A stretch of DNA of 64,000 bases from Synergistaceae bacterium (GCA_031280635.1 JAITGK010000102.1:1-64000); one strand, 5' to 3'; positions 50,957 to 60,468 are shown, counted from the first letter of the stretch. Notes: a model not told the origin generated them from the letters alone. Program-made: numbers and translations.

Positions 50957-51949
50957 ATGAATAAGTTGAAAGTGGCCGTGTTGGGCGGCGGCTGGTTCGG
51001 TCAGTTTCATCTGGACAACCTGTTGAAGATGGAAGACGTGGAGGTCGCGGCCTTTGCCACGGGCAACGTTGAGCGCCTAGCGAGGCTTTCCGTCAAGGAG
51101 CCGAGAGCCCGCGCTTATTCTGACCAAAGAGACTTGATCGCCCAAGAGCGCGACCTAGACGCCTTGATCGTGTGCGTGCCGCCGGACCGTCACGACGGGA
51201 TCGAGCATCTGGCGGCGCGGAACGGAATAAATCTCTACATGGAAAAGCCCCTTGGGGTTGACTTGAAAGAAGTGCTCGCCTGCGAAAAAGCGATAAGCGA
51301 GTCGGGCATTGTCTGCGCTGTCGGTTATCAGACACGTTATAACCCCCAGGTGGATGAGATGAAGGCGCGGTTCGATAACGACGAAATTGGCGTGGCGGCG
51401 GCTAAATGGATAGGCGTCACGCCACAGACGCCATGGTGGAGGATCAAGGCCCGTTCCGGCGGGCAGTTCGTTGAGCAGGCGACCCACATGGTGGACCTTT
51501 TGCGCTATTTTTTCGGAGACGTGGAATCCGTTTACTCGGCCCGGCGTTTCGGGTTACTCCGCGGTGTTCCGGACTACGACGTGGAAGACGCCTCCGCTAC
51601 GGTGTTGGTTTTTGAGAGCGGCCTGCTCGCCACCGTAACGTGCGGTTGTTTCGTCGATCCTAAAGAGGGGAAGAGCGAGGTTCGTATCGAGATGTACGGC
51701 AAGCGACAACGCTTTGTGTACGAATGGGATACCATGGTCCGTTGGGAAAATAGGCGAGAGTCCAGCGTACGTTGCTTTGGCAACGAGTTTCACTTTCCAG
51801 CTCTGCGAACCTTTCTCGACGCCGCGCGCGCCAAAGACGCCTCCAAGATTCGTAGCCCTTACGCCGACGCTGTCAAGACGTTCAAAACCACCTGGGCCGC
51901 CAACCTCTCCATGGAAAATCACGCGGAAGTCTCGTTGCGCTCGTTGTGA
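50957..51949 (+). CDS. Gfo/Idh/MocA-family oxidoreductase
   Basis: The 330-residue NAD(P)-dependent sugar dehydrogenase has an N-terminal Rossmann fold starting LKVAVLGGGWFGQFHLDNL. The family MEKPLGVDLKEV motif with catalytic Lys is near residue 97. The C-terminal domain includes GGQFVEQATHMVDLLRYFFG near 170 with the active-site His region. It follows deoC by 1 bp, last gene of the sugar locus. It may oxidise or rearrange the imported sugar; the substrate is unknown. Confidence 0.87.
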   Translation: MNKLKVAVLGGGWFGQFHLDNLLKMEDVEVAAFATGNVERLARLSVKEPRARAYSDQRDLIAQERDLDALIVCVPPDRHDGIEHLAARNGINLYMEKPLGVDLKEVLACEKAISESGIVCAVGYQTRYNPQVDEMKARFDNDEIGVAAAKWIGVTPQTPWWRIKARSGGQFVEQATHMVDLLRYFFGDVESVYSARRFGLLRGVPDYDVEDASATVLVFESGLLATVTCGCFVDPKEGKSEVRIEMYGKRQRFVYEWDTMVRWENRRESSVRCFGNEFHFPALRTFLDAARAKDASKIRSPYADAVKTFKTTWAANLSMENHAEVSLRSL

Positions 51950-51969
51950 CGCGCTGGCGACCCTGAGCG

Positions 51970-52989
51970 TTACTTGTCCCTTCGGCGCAGCAACAACCAG
52001 CAGAAGAAGGGGCCGCCCACCAGGGCTGTGACCACTCCCACGGGCAGTTCGCCCAGGTTCTGCGACAGGCCGTCGGCCAGGGCCATCAGGCAACCCCCGC
52101 CCCAGAAAGCGAAGAACAAAAGTGGTCGGTGCGACGGCCCGATGGCGATTCTCAAGAGGTGCGGCGCCACCAGTCCAACGAAGCCGATGATGCCGAACGA
52201 GCCAACCACCGCCCCTGTTCCCAAGGAAACGAGAGCGAGGAGGACGGCGCGCAGGCGGCGCTCATTGATGCCCAGGAGGCTGCCCCGTTCCTCGCCCAGC
52301 GACATGGCGTCCAACTGCCGCCCCCAGGTCCAGGCGGGAAGCGCCACGAGAAGCGCCGCGGCCCAGGTCCCCAGCGCGCTTCCCGGCGACGCCCCGGCGA
52401 AACTGCCCATCAGCCAAAGGACAATCGCGCCCAGCCGTTCGTCGGCGATGGCTTTTAAAAAAGTTACCCCAGCGGACAAAAACGCGCTGACGACAATCCC
52501 CGCCAGAACCAGGTGAGCGCGACCTCCGCCCGACCGCCAGGCGATGACCTGCACCGCCCACAGCGCCGCGAGAGCGCCAAGAAACGCCGACGGCGTGACC
52601 CAGTGACTTCCGGCCACGAAGCCCAGGGCCCCGCCAAAGGCCGCTCCCGCCGCGATACCCAGGGTATAGGGTTCGGCCAAGGGGTTGAGCAAAAGCCCCT
52701 GGAGCACTACGCCCGCCACGCTCAGAAGCCCTCCCGCCCCCAGCGACGCCAGAAGCCGGGGGAGCCGTACGACCCGTATCACGAGCGCCTCGGGCGAACC
52801 CCGCTTCACCTCGCTCAAAAAGGGAGATAGGAGCAAGAGCGCCCTCGTTGGGGAGATCTCCCAGTCGCCTCGCGTCAGCCGCCAAAAGACCACGACGGCC
52901 AAAGCGCAGAACAACAGCGCCGCAAGTCGCCTCCTGCGACGCCGAAGTTTTTTTTTATAAACGTCCAGCTCCGCGCTCACGCCGCTCAT
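51970..52989 (-). CDS. FecCD-family ABC permease (metal-chelate/cobalamin type)
   Basis: The 339-residue permease has about 9-10 helices, with RLPRLLASLGAGGLLSVAGVVLQGL near 70 (shown in part), NPLAEPYTLGIAAGAAFG near 97, ERRLRAVLLA-type coupling-helix region near 237 and GFVGLVAPHLLRI near 272. FecCD permeases import ferric siderophores, heme or B12. No binding protein or ATPase gene is adjacent, so it is an orphan here. The N terminus is very basic (KKKLRRRRRRL). The start at 52989 follows GAGGG; a longer frame to 53097 is unlikely. It converges with the oxidoreductase gene. Confidence 0.85.
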   Translation of the reverse strand: MSGVSAELDVYKKKLRRRRRRLAALLFCALAVVVFWRLTRGDWEISPTRALLLLSPFLSEVKRGSPEALVIRVVRLPRLLASLGAGGLLSVAGVVLQGLLLNPLAEPYTLGIAAGAAFGGALGFVAGSHWVTPSAFLGALAALWAVQVIAWRSGGGRAHLVLAGIVVSAFLSAGVTFLKAIADERLGAIVLWLMGSFAGASPGSALGTWAAALLVALPAWTWGRQLDAMSLGEERGSLLGINERRLRAVLLALVSLGTGAVVGSFGIIGFVGLVAPHLLRIAIGPSHRPLLFFAFWGGGCLMALADGLSQNLGELPVGVVTALVGGPFFCWLLLRRRDK

Positions 52990-53268
52990 CGTCTTGAATC
53001 CCTCGCTTTTTATAGAATCAAAGCCCTTGTAGATAGTGATTGGTGGTTGATAAAAAAGTAAAAACAAGGGAACTTTCCTCTTTCTTCTAATCACCAACCA
53101 CGAGTCACTGGACCTTAACCAATACTTCCTTTAGAAATATTTTAACGCTGGATTAATATTTTGAATGAAGATGGGGTTACAATAACTTAAAGAACGCTTT
53201 CGAAGTAGGGAGTAGGGTGGAGATCGTCGCGTTGAACGAAAATTTCAGGTAAGGGGGACAGGATTGCT

Positions 53269-53517
53269 ATGATGAAAAAATTGATGGTGGCAGTGATTTT
53301 GGTAGCGACACTGTGCACAGCGGACGCCGCGATGGCGTATGGGCGTCACCACAGACGCTATCCTCCACACGGCGGACTGTATGTTGGGTATGAAGACTGT
53401 GGATATGGGATAGAGATAAGAATTCCCCTACCAGGGCCGCACGACCACAGACGCTACCGACCCAGGCACGACTACTACAGGCGCCATAGGCAGGAACGTT
53501 ACCATCGCGGCTGGTAA
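53269..53517 (+). CDS. Small secreted His/Arg/Tyr-rich protein
   Basis: The 82-residue protein has a clear signal peptide (KKLMVAVILVATLCTADAAMA). The mature part of about 59 residues is loaded with His, Arg, Tyr and Pro, in runs such as YGRHHRRYPPH and DYYRRHRQERYHRGW, plus one Cys. Such composition could bind metal ions or anionic polymers. AAGGGGGA lies 10 nt before the ATG. It stands alone next to the FecCD permease, transcribed away from it. No family recognised. Confidence 0.6.
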   Translation: MMKKLMVAVILVATLCTADAAMAYGRHHRRYPPHGGLYVGYEDCGYGIEIRIPLPGPHDHRRYRPRHDYYRRHRQERYHRGW

Positions 53518-53548
53518 AAAACGCTGAAAAACGCTGATTGAAGGGACT

Positions 53549-53580
53549 TCAGGGGGTCAGGACGCACACTGCCCCCCTGA
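53549..53580 (+). terminator. Strong hairpin after the His-rich gene
   Basis: TCAGGGGG (53549-53556) pairs with CCCCCCTGA (53572-53580) around a 15-nt loop. There is no T-run, so it may stabilise the mRNA 3' end rather than terminate on its own. Confidence 0.45.
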
Positions 53581-53751
53581 GCCAGGGTAAACGCGTCAAA
53601 CAGCATCAAGCAACCGCGGGATATAATCGCCGTCCAGCGCGGTAGCGGGGGCTATGGCGCGACAGCTAGCCGGGCGGTAGGCGAGGCGCTGAAAGAAGTC
53701 GGCATACCGGTACCAGGTTTAGGCGGTTGGGGCGGATTGTTCGGTTTTTAG
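53581..53751 (+). pseudogene. Possible C-terminal gene remnant, Gly-rich
   Basis: One frame is open for 56 codons between a TGA and the TAG at 53749-53751. It ends in a plausible protein tail (AVGEALKEVGIPVPGLGG, then WGGLFGF). It has no start codon or RBS, so it may be the surviving end of a lost gene. Not recognised. Confidence 0.25.
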
Positions 53752-53780
53752 GCAAGGGGGCTACCGCCCCTCCGCGTTTC

Positions 53781-54902
53781 TTATCTCTGTTGAAGTTCTT
53801 TTCCCACGCGCATCAGTATTCCTACCTTGACCCACATGAAAACCATGGCGCTGCCTCCCGCGCTCAGGAACGGCAGAGGAATGCCCGTCAGAGGCGTCAG
53901 CTTCATGACTCCCCCCAGATTGAGGAACATGGGAAAGAGAATGGAAGCCGCCACACCCCATATCAGAACGGCGAGGTAGGGCTCGGCGGCGCGCCGGTAA
54001 ACGCGGTAGACCTTGTACGTCCAGAAGACGTAAAGCGCCAAGACCACAAGCGTTCCGACAAGCCCAAACTCCTCACCTATCGTTGGGAAGATATAGTCGG
54101 TGTGGGCCGCTGGCAGGTAGTCCAGCTTTTGCAGGCCCTTTCCCACACCGACGCCGAAAATCCCGCCGTTGCTGAAGGCAACCAGCCCCTGAATGATCTG
54201 GAATCCCCTGCCCGTGGGCTCAGACCAGGGATCCAGAAAGGCCAAAAGCCGCTCCCGGCGGTATCCCTCCATGTAGATCATCAGTAAGAAGATAAAGAAC
54301 AGAAACGCGCCCCCGGCCAGAGGGTACTTCCAACCCTGGTTCACCACGTGCATGGACATGCACAGGGCGAACACGAGAATAAGCCCTCCCATGTTGGGCT
54401 GAAAGAAAAGCGGAAAGGCCGAGAACAGGGCCACGGTAAGCGTTGGCCTGCAAAAACACTGAAAGCCCTGTCTCCTTGACGCGGCTAGGCGGTCGGCCAG
54501 AAACAGGGGCACGGCCAGCGTCAGAATTTCAAGGGGCTGGAACTGGAACCCCAAGACGCTCAACCATCGGCGAGCGCCCCCCACCTTGACCCCTATGCCC
54601 GGAACGAGCGTTCCCAGCGTCATGAGCAACGCTCCCAGCCACAACAAACCACTCATCCGGCGGATGAAAGGCAAGGGCGTAAGGGCGCAACAGAACATCA
54701 GCAACAAGCCCAGCCCTAAAAAGCGGCATTGCTTGAAGGCCGCTCCATAAGGCGAAACGCCCTCCGCGCCGCTCCCTGACGTCAGAGAAGCGATCATCAG
54801 GATGCCACAGAGGCTCAAAACCATTGGAGTCACCCACAAAGGCCAGTTTTTGAGCGGAACGGCCCTGCTCCTCAGAGTCCGTCCCCGCCCCCGCGCGGCC
54901 AT
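53781..54902 (-). CDS. ftsW: Lipid II polymerase FtsW (SEDS family)
   Basis: The 373-residue membrane protein has about 10 helices. FtsW polymerises septal glycan strands together with FtsI. Visible motifs are GGARRWLSVLGFQFQPLEILTL near 105, a QPNMGG segment near 170, GRGFQIIQGLVAFSNGG near 236 with GVGVGKGLQKLDYLPAAHTD after it (the catalytic Asp region), and TGIPLPFLSAGGSAM near 343. The start is uncertain: ATG 54902 has no obvious RBS, and the frame runs on to 54974 inside murD. Last gene of the cluster. Confidence 0.9.
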   Translation of the reverse strand: MAARGRGRTLRSRAVPLKNWPLWVTPMVLSLCGILMIASLTSGSGAEGVSPYGAAFKQCRFLGLGLLLMFCCALTPLPFIRRMSGLLWLGALLMTLGTLVPGIGVKVGGARRWLSVLGFQFQPLEILTLAVPLFLADRLAASRRQGFQCFCRPTLTVALFSAFPLFFQPNMGGLILVFALCMSMHVVNQGWKYPLAGGAFLFFIFLLMIYMEGYRRERLLAFLDPWSEPTGRGFQIIQGLVAFSNGGIFGVGVGKGLQKLDYLPAAHTDYIFPTIGEEFGLVGTLVVLALYVFWTYKVYRVYRRAAEPYLAVLIWGVAASILFPMFLNLGGVMKLTPLTGIPLPFLSAGGSAMVFMWVKVGILMRVGKELQQR

Positions 54903-54945
54903 TACACCGGCCCTGCCGGCTCTGCCGCTCTCGAAACGCCAGGGG

Positions 54946-56313
54946 TCAGCCCTCCAGCTCCCCGACGAGGGCACGGAAGTGCTCTCCCCTTTGTTTGTAA
55001 TTTTCGTACATGTCCCAGCTCGTGCAGGCGGGCGAGAGCAAGACCACCATCCCCGGATGGGTCAGCTTTCGCGCCATGAGGACGGCCTCCTCCATACCGG
55101 AAACCCTGTGGACGGAGGCGAACCCAGCGTCTCTCAGAGCCGCCTCTATCCGGTCTTTCTCCGCTCCCAGCACCACGGCGGCTTCGGCCTCTTTCATCAC
55201 GGCCTCGGCCAGCGTCCCGTAGTCCTCGCCCTTGCCCTTGCCCCCCAGGATGACGACCTTGCGTCCCTCAATGGAAGTCAGCGCCGTCACCGACGCCGCC
55301 ACGTTGGTACCCTTGGAGTCGTCGATGTAGGTCACTCCATTCACCTCCCCCGCCAGCTCACAGCGGTGAGGCAGGGGACGGAAGCCCTTCAGGGCCTCGG
55401 GGGGCAGGGTCACGTTCAGTAGTTTCACCGCGGCCAGGGCCATAGCGGTGTTTTCCAGGTTGTGCCGTCCTAGAAGCGTCGTGTCCCTGTAGCTGAAAAG
55501 AGGATACTCCTTTCCTCCAAGGCGAAGGACGGCCTGGTCTTTTCCCATAAAGACACACCCAAAGAATTCGCCGCCCGGCTCCTCGTCCCAGCTCAGAACG
55601 GCAAGCCTGTCGTACCTAGACGGGCCAAGCGTTTGACGGTCGCGGGCCTGGATCACCCCCCAGCCCCTTTCGTCTTGGAGGGAAAGCAGCTTTGCCTTGG
55701 CTGCCCTGTAGGCTTCGTAACTCCCATGCCAGTCGATGTGGTCGGGCGCAAGGTTCGTGATGATGGCGACCGCGGTCTTCATCTCGTGGGCCCAGTGCAG
55801 TTGGAAGCTGCTGAGCTCCAGCACCACGTAGTCGAACGTTTCCCTTGTGAAAAGCGCCGCGGCCTCGCCGATGTTGCCGCCAACGCCCACCTTCAGGCCC
55901 GCCTTTTTCAAGATATGCCCGGTCAACGCGGTGAGAGTGCTCTTCCCGTTGCTGCCCGTCACGCCCACGATGGGGCCTCGAATGTGGGGCGCCGTGAAGT
56001 CCAGCTCTCCTATCACGGGCACACCCAGGCGCTCCGCCTCCTGGACACAGGGCGCGAAGGGGGGAATGCCGGAACTGAGTAGCAGCGCGTCAGCCTCGAA
56101 AGCGCGCGGAGAGTGTCCTCCCCCCTCCCAAGCCACGCCGTTTTTTTCCAGTCGTTCGGCGGAACCTTGAGGTAAGGCGGCCTTTTCTTCGGAGACGAAG
56201 ACCCTCGCGCCCAGGTCGTGGGCCAAAAGGGCCAAGGCCACACCGCTGACTCCGGCCCCGATCACCGTGAGTTGTTTGCCGTTCCAGTCTTTGCCTTTTT
56301 TGTTTTCCGCCAT
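54946..56313 (-). CDS. murD: UDP-N-acetylmuramoyl-L-alanine--D-glutamate ligase
   Basis: MurD adds D-Glu to UDP-MurNAc-L-Ala. The 455-residue Mur ligase has an N-terminal Rossmann domain (LTVIGAGVSGVALALLA), the ATP loop GVTGSNGKSTLTAL near 118, NLAPDHIDWHGSYEAY near 185, YIDDSKGTNVAASVTAL near 318 and a C-terminal domain with LLSPACTSWDMY near 428. GAGGGAT precedes ATG 56313. It starts 5 bp after the mraY stop. Confidence 0.95.
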   Translation of the reverse strand: MAENKKGKDWNGKQLTVIGAGVSGVALALLAHDLGARVFVSEEKAALPQGSAERLEKNGVAWEGGGHSPRAFEADALLLSSGIPPFAPCVQEAERLGVPVIGELDFTAPHIRGPIVGVTGSNGKSTLTALTGHILKKAGLKVGVGGNIGEAAALFTRETFDYVVLELSSFQLHWAHEMKTAVAIITNLAPDHIDWHGSYEAYRAAKAKLLSLQDERGWGVIQARDRQTLGPSRYDRLAVLSWDEEPGGEFFGCVFMGKDQAVLRLGGKEYPLFSYRDTTLLGRHNLENTAMALAAVKLLNVTLPPEALKGFRPLPHRCELAGEVNGVTYIDDSKGTNVAASVTALTSIEGRKVVILGGKGKGEDYGTLAEAVMKEAEAAVVLGAEKDRIEAALRDAGFASVHRVSGMEEAVLMARKLTHPGMVVLLSPACTSWDMYENYKQRGEHFRALVGELEG

Positions 56314-56318
56314 ATCCC

Positions 56319-57335
56319 TCACCTGCCGAAAACCAAGACGCACAGCGCCGCCGTCAGGGACGCGCCCACGGCGTGAATCGCGAGGAATCTTCCCGTGACC
56401 TTCGTTTCATCCCAGCCCATGCGCTGAAAATGGTGGTGCAACGGGGCCATCCTGAAAACCTTTCTTCCGAACCCACGGATAGCGATAATCTGAACGGCGG
56501 ACGAAAGCAGTTCCAGGCCGAAAATGAAGCCCGCTGGAATCAGCGCCAGCACCGCGCCGCCCTCCACGCACAGCATAACCAGCGCGCCCCCTAAAAAATG
56601 CGAGCCCGTATCGCCCATGAAAATACGCGCTGGGCGGATGTTGTAAAACAGGAAAGCCGTCAGCGTCCCCAAGAGCACGGCAAAGTCCACCACCAAACAA
56701 GGCGAGAGCTTCAAAATGCAGGCCAACACGCCAAGGGAGATAAGAAAGGCCCCTCCCGCCAGCCCATCCAGACCATCCGTTACGTTAACGGCGTTCATCA
56801 TTCCCACCGTCCCCAGAATGGTTAGCGGCACGGCGAGCCAGCCTGGCCAGTCAAGGGCGCCCCGCCAGGCGAAAAGCCCAAACCTCGCCTCCGCCGACGT
56901 CACCCAGATCGACGCCACGGCCACTTGAACAGCCAATTTGCCCAGGCTGGAAAAACCCTCACTGGATCGGCGGCTGACTTTGAGCCAGTCGTCCCAGAAT
57001 CCAATGGCCCCGCAGGTAACGGGTAGACTCCAGAAAAGGACAGACCAGTTGACGACCAACAGCCTCACCTCCGCGACAATGGCGGCAAAGGCCATAACGA
57101 TAAAGGCGACGCCCCCCATGGTCGGGGTGGCGGCCTTGATTTCCACGTCGATGCCAACGCCGTAGCTTTTTTGTACCTGACTAACCCGCAGACGGTGCTG
57201 GACGGAGATCAAGATATTCTGGAGTTCCAGACCACCGACGAGACTCAGTACCCCGGCGACAGTCACAAGGCCAGCAAAGGACAAGAGGAAGGAGAAGATA
57301 AGCCAGTTTGTCGTTCCCGCTTCTCCCATGTCCAT
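56319..57335 (-). CDS. mraY: Phospho-N-acetylmuramoyl-pentapeptide-transferase
   Basis: MraY transfers phospho-MurNAc-pentapeptide to undecaprenyl phosphate, giving lipid I. The 338-residue product has ten helices, with TPTMGGVAFIVMAF near 69, the catalytic GFWDDWLKV near 110, NAVNVTDGLDGLAGG near 185, FMGDTGSHFLGG near 240 and the MAPLHHHFQRMGW triple-His motif near 296. The ATG overlaps the murE stop (TGATG). murF, normally between murE and mraY, is missing. Confidence 0.95.
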   Translation of the reverse strand: MDMGEAGTTNWLIFSFLLSFAGLVTVAGVLSLVGGLELQNILISVQHRLRVSQVQKSYGVGIDVEIKAATPTMGGVAFIVMAFAAIVAEVRLLVVNWSVLFWSLPVTCGAIGFWDDWLKVSRRSSEGFSSLGKLAVQVAVASIWVTSAEARFGLFAWRGALDWPGWLAVPLTILGTVGMMNAVNVTDGLDGLAGGAFLISLGVLACILKLSPCLVVDFAVLLGTLTAFLFYNIRPARIFMGDTGSHFLGGALVMLCVEGGAVLALIPAGFIFGLELLSSAVQIIAIRGFGRKVFRMAPLHHHFQRMGWDETKVTGRFLAIHAVGASLTAALCVLVFGR

Positions 57336-58804
57336 CACCGCGCCAGGCGTATCCACTCATCGACGGTTTCCGCGTCGTTGTAGGGGATTTTTCTGCCCTG
57401 TATCGTCAAAAATTTCTCCGGTCCCTTGCCTGACACCACCAACACGTCCCCCGACCCAGCGGCGGCCAGGGTCTTCGTGATTGCTTCTTTCCTGTCCAAA
57501 ATAACCTCATAGGGGATCTCCCGGCCGCTGTTTTCGATCCCCTGGACGATGGCCTCCGCAATCCGCGCGGGGTCTTCGTCACGGGGATTGTCCATCGTGA
57601 CCACGACCCGGTCGGCCAGCCCCGCCGCCACACCCCCCAGCGCCGGGCGGTTGGACGGGTAACGCCCGCCCCCGTGCCCAAAGATGGAGACCAGCTTACC
57701 GGAGCAGAAGCCCCGCGCCGCCGACAGCACGTTGCGGAGCGCCTCCGGCGTGTGAGCGAAGTCGATGACGCAACAAGCCCCACTGGGCAGGGGGTGTCTT
57801 TCCAGTCGTCCCGGCGCCTGGGGAACGCTCGCTATGCCCTTCGCGATTACGGCGTCGTCGAGTTTTCCCCTTAGAACGGTCGCCGCGCCCAAGACGTTGG
57901 CGACGTTAAAACTCCCCGCTAGCGGGCTTTTCACCGGCAGGGGCGACCAACCCTTGGCGGTGATGACAAACGAGCTCCCCTCCACGTCCAGTCGCGTCCC
58001 GGAGGCGTCGGAAAGGGAGAAGGGTCGGAACTCTGGAGACGCGAACTCCGCCAGCAGCCGCGCTCCGTAGGGGTCGTCCGCGTTGATAGCCGCCACGCGG
58101 CATTCCTTGGAGTGCTTTGTGAACAAAAGGCGCTTTGCCTGAAAGTAGTTTTCCATGTCTTTGTGGTAATCCAAGTGCTCTGGGCTGAGGTTGGTGAACA
58201 CGACCGCGTCGAAACGACAGCCCGAGAGCCGCCCAATATGGAGTCCGTGAGAGGACGCCTCCATGACGCAAGCTTCGCACCCGTTTCCCACCATGGCTGC
58301 CAACAGCCTTTGGAGACGGCAACTTTCGGGCGTGGTTCGCTCCGCGTCGCGCTCCTGGACGCCGTCGCTCTCCACCACCGTGCCCAGAAGCCCCGTCCTC
58401 AGACCAGCGGCTTGCAGAATGCCGCGCAGGATGTACGTGGTGGTGGTCTTGCCATTGGTACCCGTCACCCCAACCATGAAAAGCTTCGAAGCCGGTTCCC
58501 CATACGCCAAGGCGGCCAGCTCCCCCATGAGCCCCCGAGTGGACGAGGTTCGGAAGAGTGGAAGACCTGTCTCCACGGGGCGCTCGCAGACCAAGGCCGC
58601 AGCCCCGGCCGCCTCCGCCGCCGGGATGTATCGGTGTCCATCGTCTTTTTCGCCCTCGATACAGCAAAAGACGGAGTCAGGACAGATCTCACGACTGTCC
58701 GCGAAGACGCCAGAGACCTCCGGATCTTTGGCCCCCTCAGCCGCCGTGAAGGCAAATGAAAAACCCCTTTCCGTCAGGGTTTGAACCAGGGACGAGAGCC
58801 TCAC
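57335..58804 (-). CDS. murE: UDP-MurNAc-L-Ala-D-Glu--meso-diaminopimelate ligase
   Basis: MurE adds the third residue of the wall peptide. The 489-residue product has the ATP loop GVTGTNGKTTTTYIL near 114, TTPESCRLQRLL near 155 and EASSHGLHIGRL near 180. The DNPR motif (MDNPRDEDP near 403) indicates meso-diaminopimelate rather than lysine. The GTG start overlaps the ftsI stop (GTGA). It is followed directly by mraY. Confidence 0.95.
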   Translation of the reverse strand: MRLSSLVQTLTERGFSFAFTAAEGAKDPEVSGVFADSREICPDSVFCCIEGEKDDGHRYIPAAEAAGAAALVCERPVETGLPLFRTSSTRGLMGELAALAYGEPASKLFMVGVTGTNGKTTTTYILRGILQAAGLRTGLLGTVVESDGVQERDAERTTPESCRLQRLLAAMVGNGCEACVMEASSHGLHIGRLSGCRFDAVVFTNLSPEHLDYHKDMENYFQAKRLLFTKHSKECRVAAINADDPYGARLLAEFASPEFRPFSLSDASGTRLDVEGSSFVITAKGWSPLPVKSPLAGSFNVANVLGAATVLRGKLDDAVIAKGIASVPQAPGRLERHPLPSGACCVIDFAHTPEALRNVLSAARGFCSGKLVSIFGHGGGRYPSNRPALGGVAAGLADRVVVTMDNPRDEDPARIAEAIVQGIENSGREIPYEVILDRKEAITKTLAAAGSGDVLVVSGKGPEKFLTIQGRKIPYNDAETVDEWIRLAR

Positions 58805-60468
58805 AGTATCGCCTCCGAGCCGAAAATTTTCAGTTCCGCCATGTCCTCAACGATTTTCCTCGCCGCGGGAGCCGCCACTTCCCCACCGTAGTACTGCCCG
58901 GCCGACGGCTCGCCCAAGACGAATAACAGAAGATACCGCGGGTCCTCATAGGGCCAGAATCCCAGAAAGGACGACACGTAGCGTCCTTCCACGTACTTTC
59001 CCTTCTCCGCGACCTGGGCCGTGCCCGTCTTGCCGGCAAGCCGAGTGACAGGGGTGTTCGCTCTTCGACCCGTGCCGGAGACCACGGCCTCCCGCAACGC
59101 GGCCCTCAACCACTGGCTTGTGGCGGGGGTCAGCACCTCGCGCGCCGCGTGCCTGCCGCCCCGATAGACGACCTCGCCCGCGGGGTCTATGGCCTCCCGC
59201 ACCAGGTAGGGGCTCAGGAGCTTCCCCCCGTTGACCACCGCCGTCATGCCCGTGGCAAGCTGCAAAGGCGTGACGCCAATCCCTTGCCCAATGGAGACGT
59301 TTGCCGGCATAACGCCCCGCCACTGGCCCGGCTGGGCCAAGAGACCCTTTTCCGTCTTCCCCAGATCAATGTCGCTGGCCTTACCAAAGCCCCAGGTGAG
59401 CAGTGTGCGGTACATGTCCAGGGGAGTGGAGCGCACCCCTATCTGAGCCATACCCACGTTTGAGGATTTGACCAGTATGTCCATTGTGGAAAGCGTTCCC
59501 ATCGCCCTTTTGTACGCCTCGGTGATGAAGCCGTCGGCGACCTTCAGGCGAACGGGACAGTGAAACGTTTCGTCCGCGCGCGCCAAACCGCTTTCGAGGG
59601 CTATGCCCATGAAGATGGGTTTAAAGGTGGAGCCGGGCTCGTAGTTTCTGCCCACCGCGTTGTTAACGGCGTTAGAGGAGTTCAGCTCATCCCGATTGTT
59701 GGGGTTGAAAAAGGGCCAGCTCGCCATTGCCAGCACGGCCCCTGTGTTGGGGTCCAGGCACAGCGCGGCCCCCCATTTTGCCTTGTGCTGAATGGCGGCC
59801 TCGTTCAGGCGTTTTTCAGCGATATATTGAATCCTGATATCGATGGTGAGCGTGACCGCGGCTAGGGTTCCGTCGCGCCCAGGGCCCAGGGGTCGCCCCC
59901 GCGAGTGTCGGGTGAGAATTCTATAGCCTGGGGGCTCGTAGAGGCTGGAATCCCAGGCCAGCTCCAGGCCGGAGAGTCCCGTACCGTCCGCGTCGCAGAA
60001 GCCCAGTACGTGGGATAGGAGCGCGCCATGGGGGTATTCCCGTTTTTTCTCTTTTTCCTCGTAAAGGCCCTTCAGCTTCAGGGTCAGGATTTTCTGGGTT
60101 AGGTCAGGCGACACTTTACGCGCCACCCGCACGTAGCGTCCTTCGAGGGCGCGCGAGATTTGATCGACGACGGCGTCGGACACCAACCCCCGGAGCGCGG
60201 GCGCGTCCGAGGGCGACCAGTGCTTGGGGTCGATAAAAAAACTGGAGGCGGCGACTGAGCGGGCCAGGTCGTTTCCCAAGCTGTCTCGAATGACGCCCCG
60301 GTTGCTCCCGACCGGCGCGCGTCCCCAGTACTGGCTCCGAGAGCGGGATAGGACGAGAGGGTCTGGAAAGCAATGGTACTCCACCAGCTTCCAGATCACG
60401 ATGGAGAAGAGAGCGACAAAAAAAAACCAGGGGCTTACGATGTGGCGTCTGGTTGCCGTGGAGGGCAT
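58801..60468 (-). CDS. ftsI: Peptidoglycan D,D-transpeptidase FtsI (PBP3)
   Basis: This class B penicillin-binding protein performs septal crosslinking. The 555-residue product has one N-terminal membrane helix (residues 12-28) and a pedestal domain. The transpeptidase domain has EPGSTFKPIF (active-site Ser near 280), VKSSNVGMAQ near 338 and LAGKTGTAQV near 478. There are no PASTA repeats. Start 60468 is chosen for GAGGAAAAACA; an in-frame ATG at 60492 has no RBS. It lies between ftsL and murE. Confidence 0.94.
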   Translation of the reverse strand: MPSTATRRHIVSPWFFFVALFSIVIWKLVEYHCFPDPLVLSRSRSQYWGRAPVGSNRGVIRDSLGNDLARSVAASSFFIDPKHWSPSDAPALRGLVSDAVVDQISRALEGRYVRVARKVSPDLTQKILTLKLKGLYEEKEKKREYPHGALLSHVLGFCDADGTGLSGLELAWDSSLYEPPGYRILTRHSRGRPLGPGRDGTLAAVTLTIDIRIQYIAEKRLNEAAIQHKAKWGAALCLDPNTGAVLAMASWPFFNPNNRDELNSSNAVNNAVGRNYEPGSTFKPIFMGIALESGLARADETFHCPVRLKVADGFITEAYKRAMGTLSTMDILVKSSNVGMAQIGVRSTPLDMYRTLLTWGFGKASDIDLGKTEKGLLAQPGQWRGVMPANVSIGQGIGVTPLQLATGMTAVVNGGKLLSPYLVREAIDPAGEVVYRGGRHAAREVLTPATSQWLRAALREAVVSGTGRRANTPVTRLAGKTGTAQVAEKGKYVEGRYVSSFLGFWPYEDPRYLLLFVLGEPSAGQYYGGEVAAPAARKIVEDMAELKIFGSEAIL

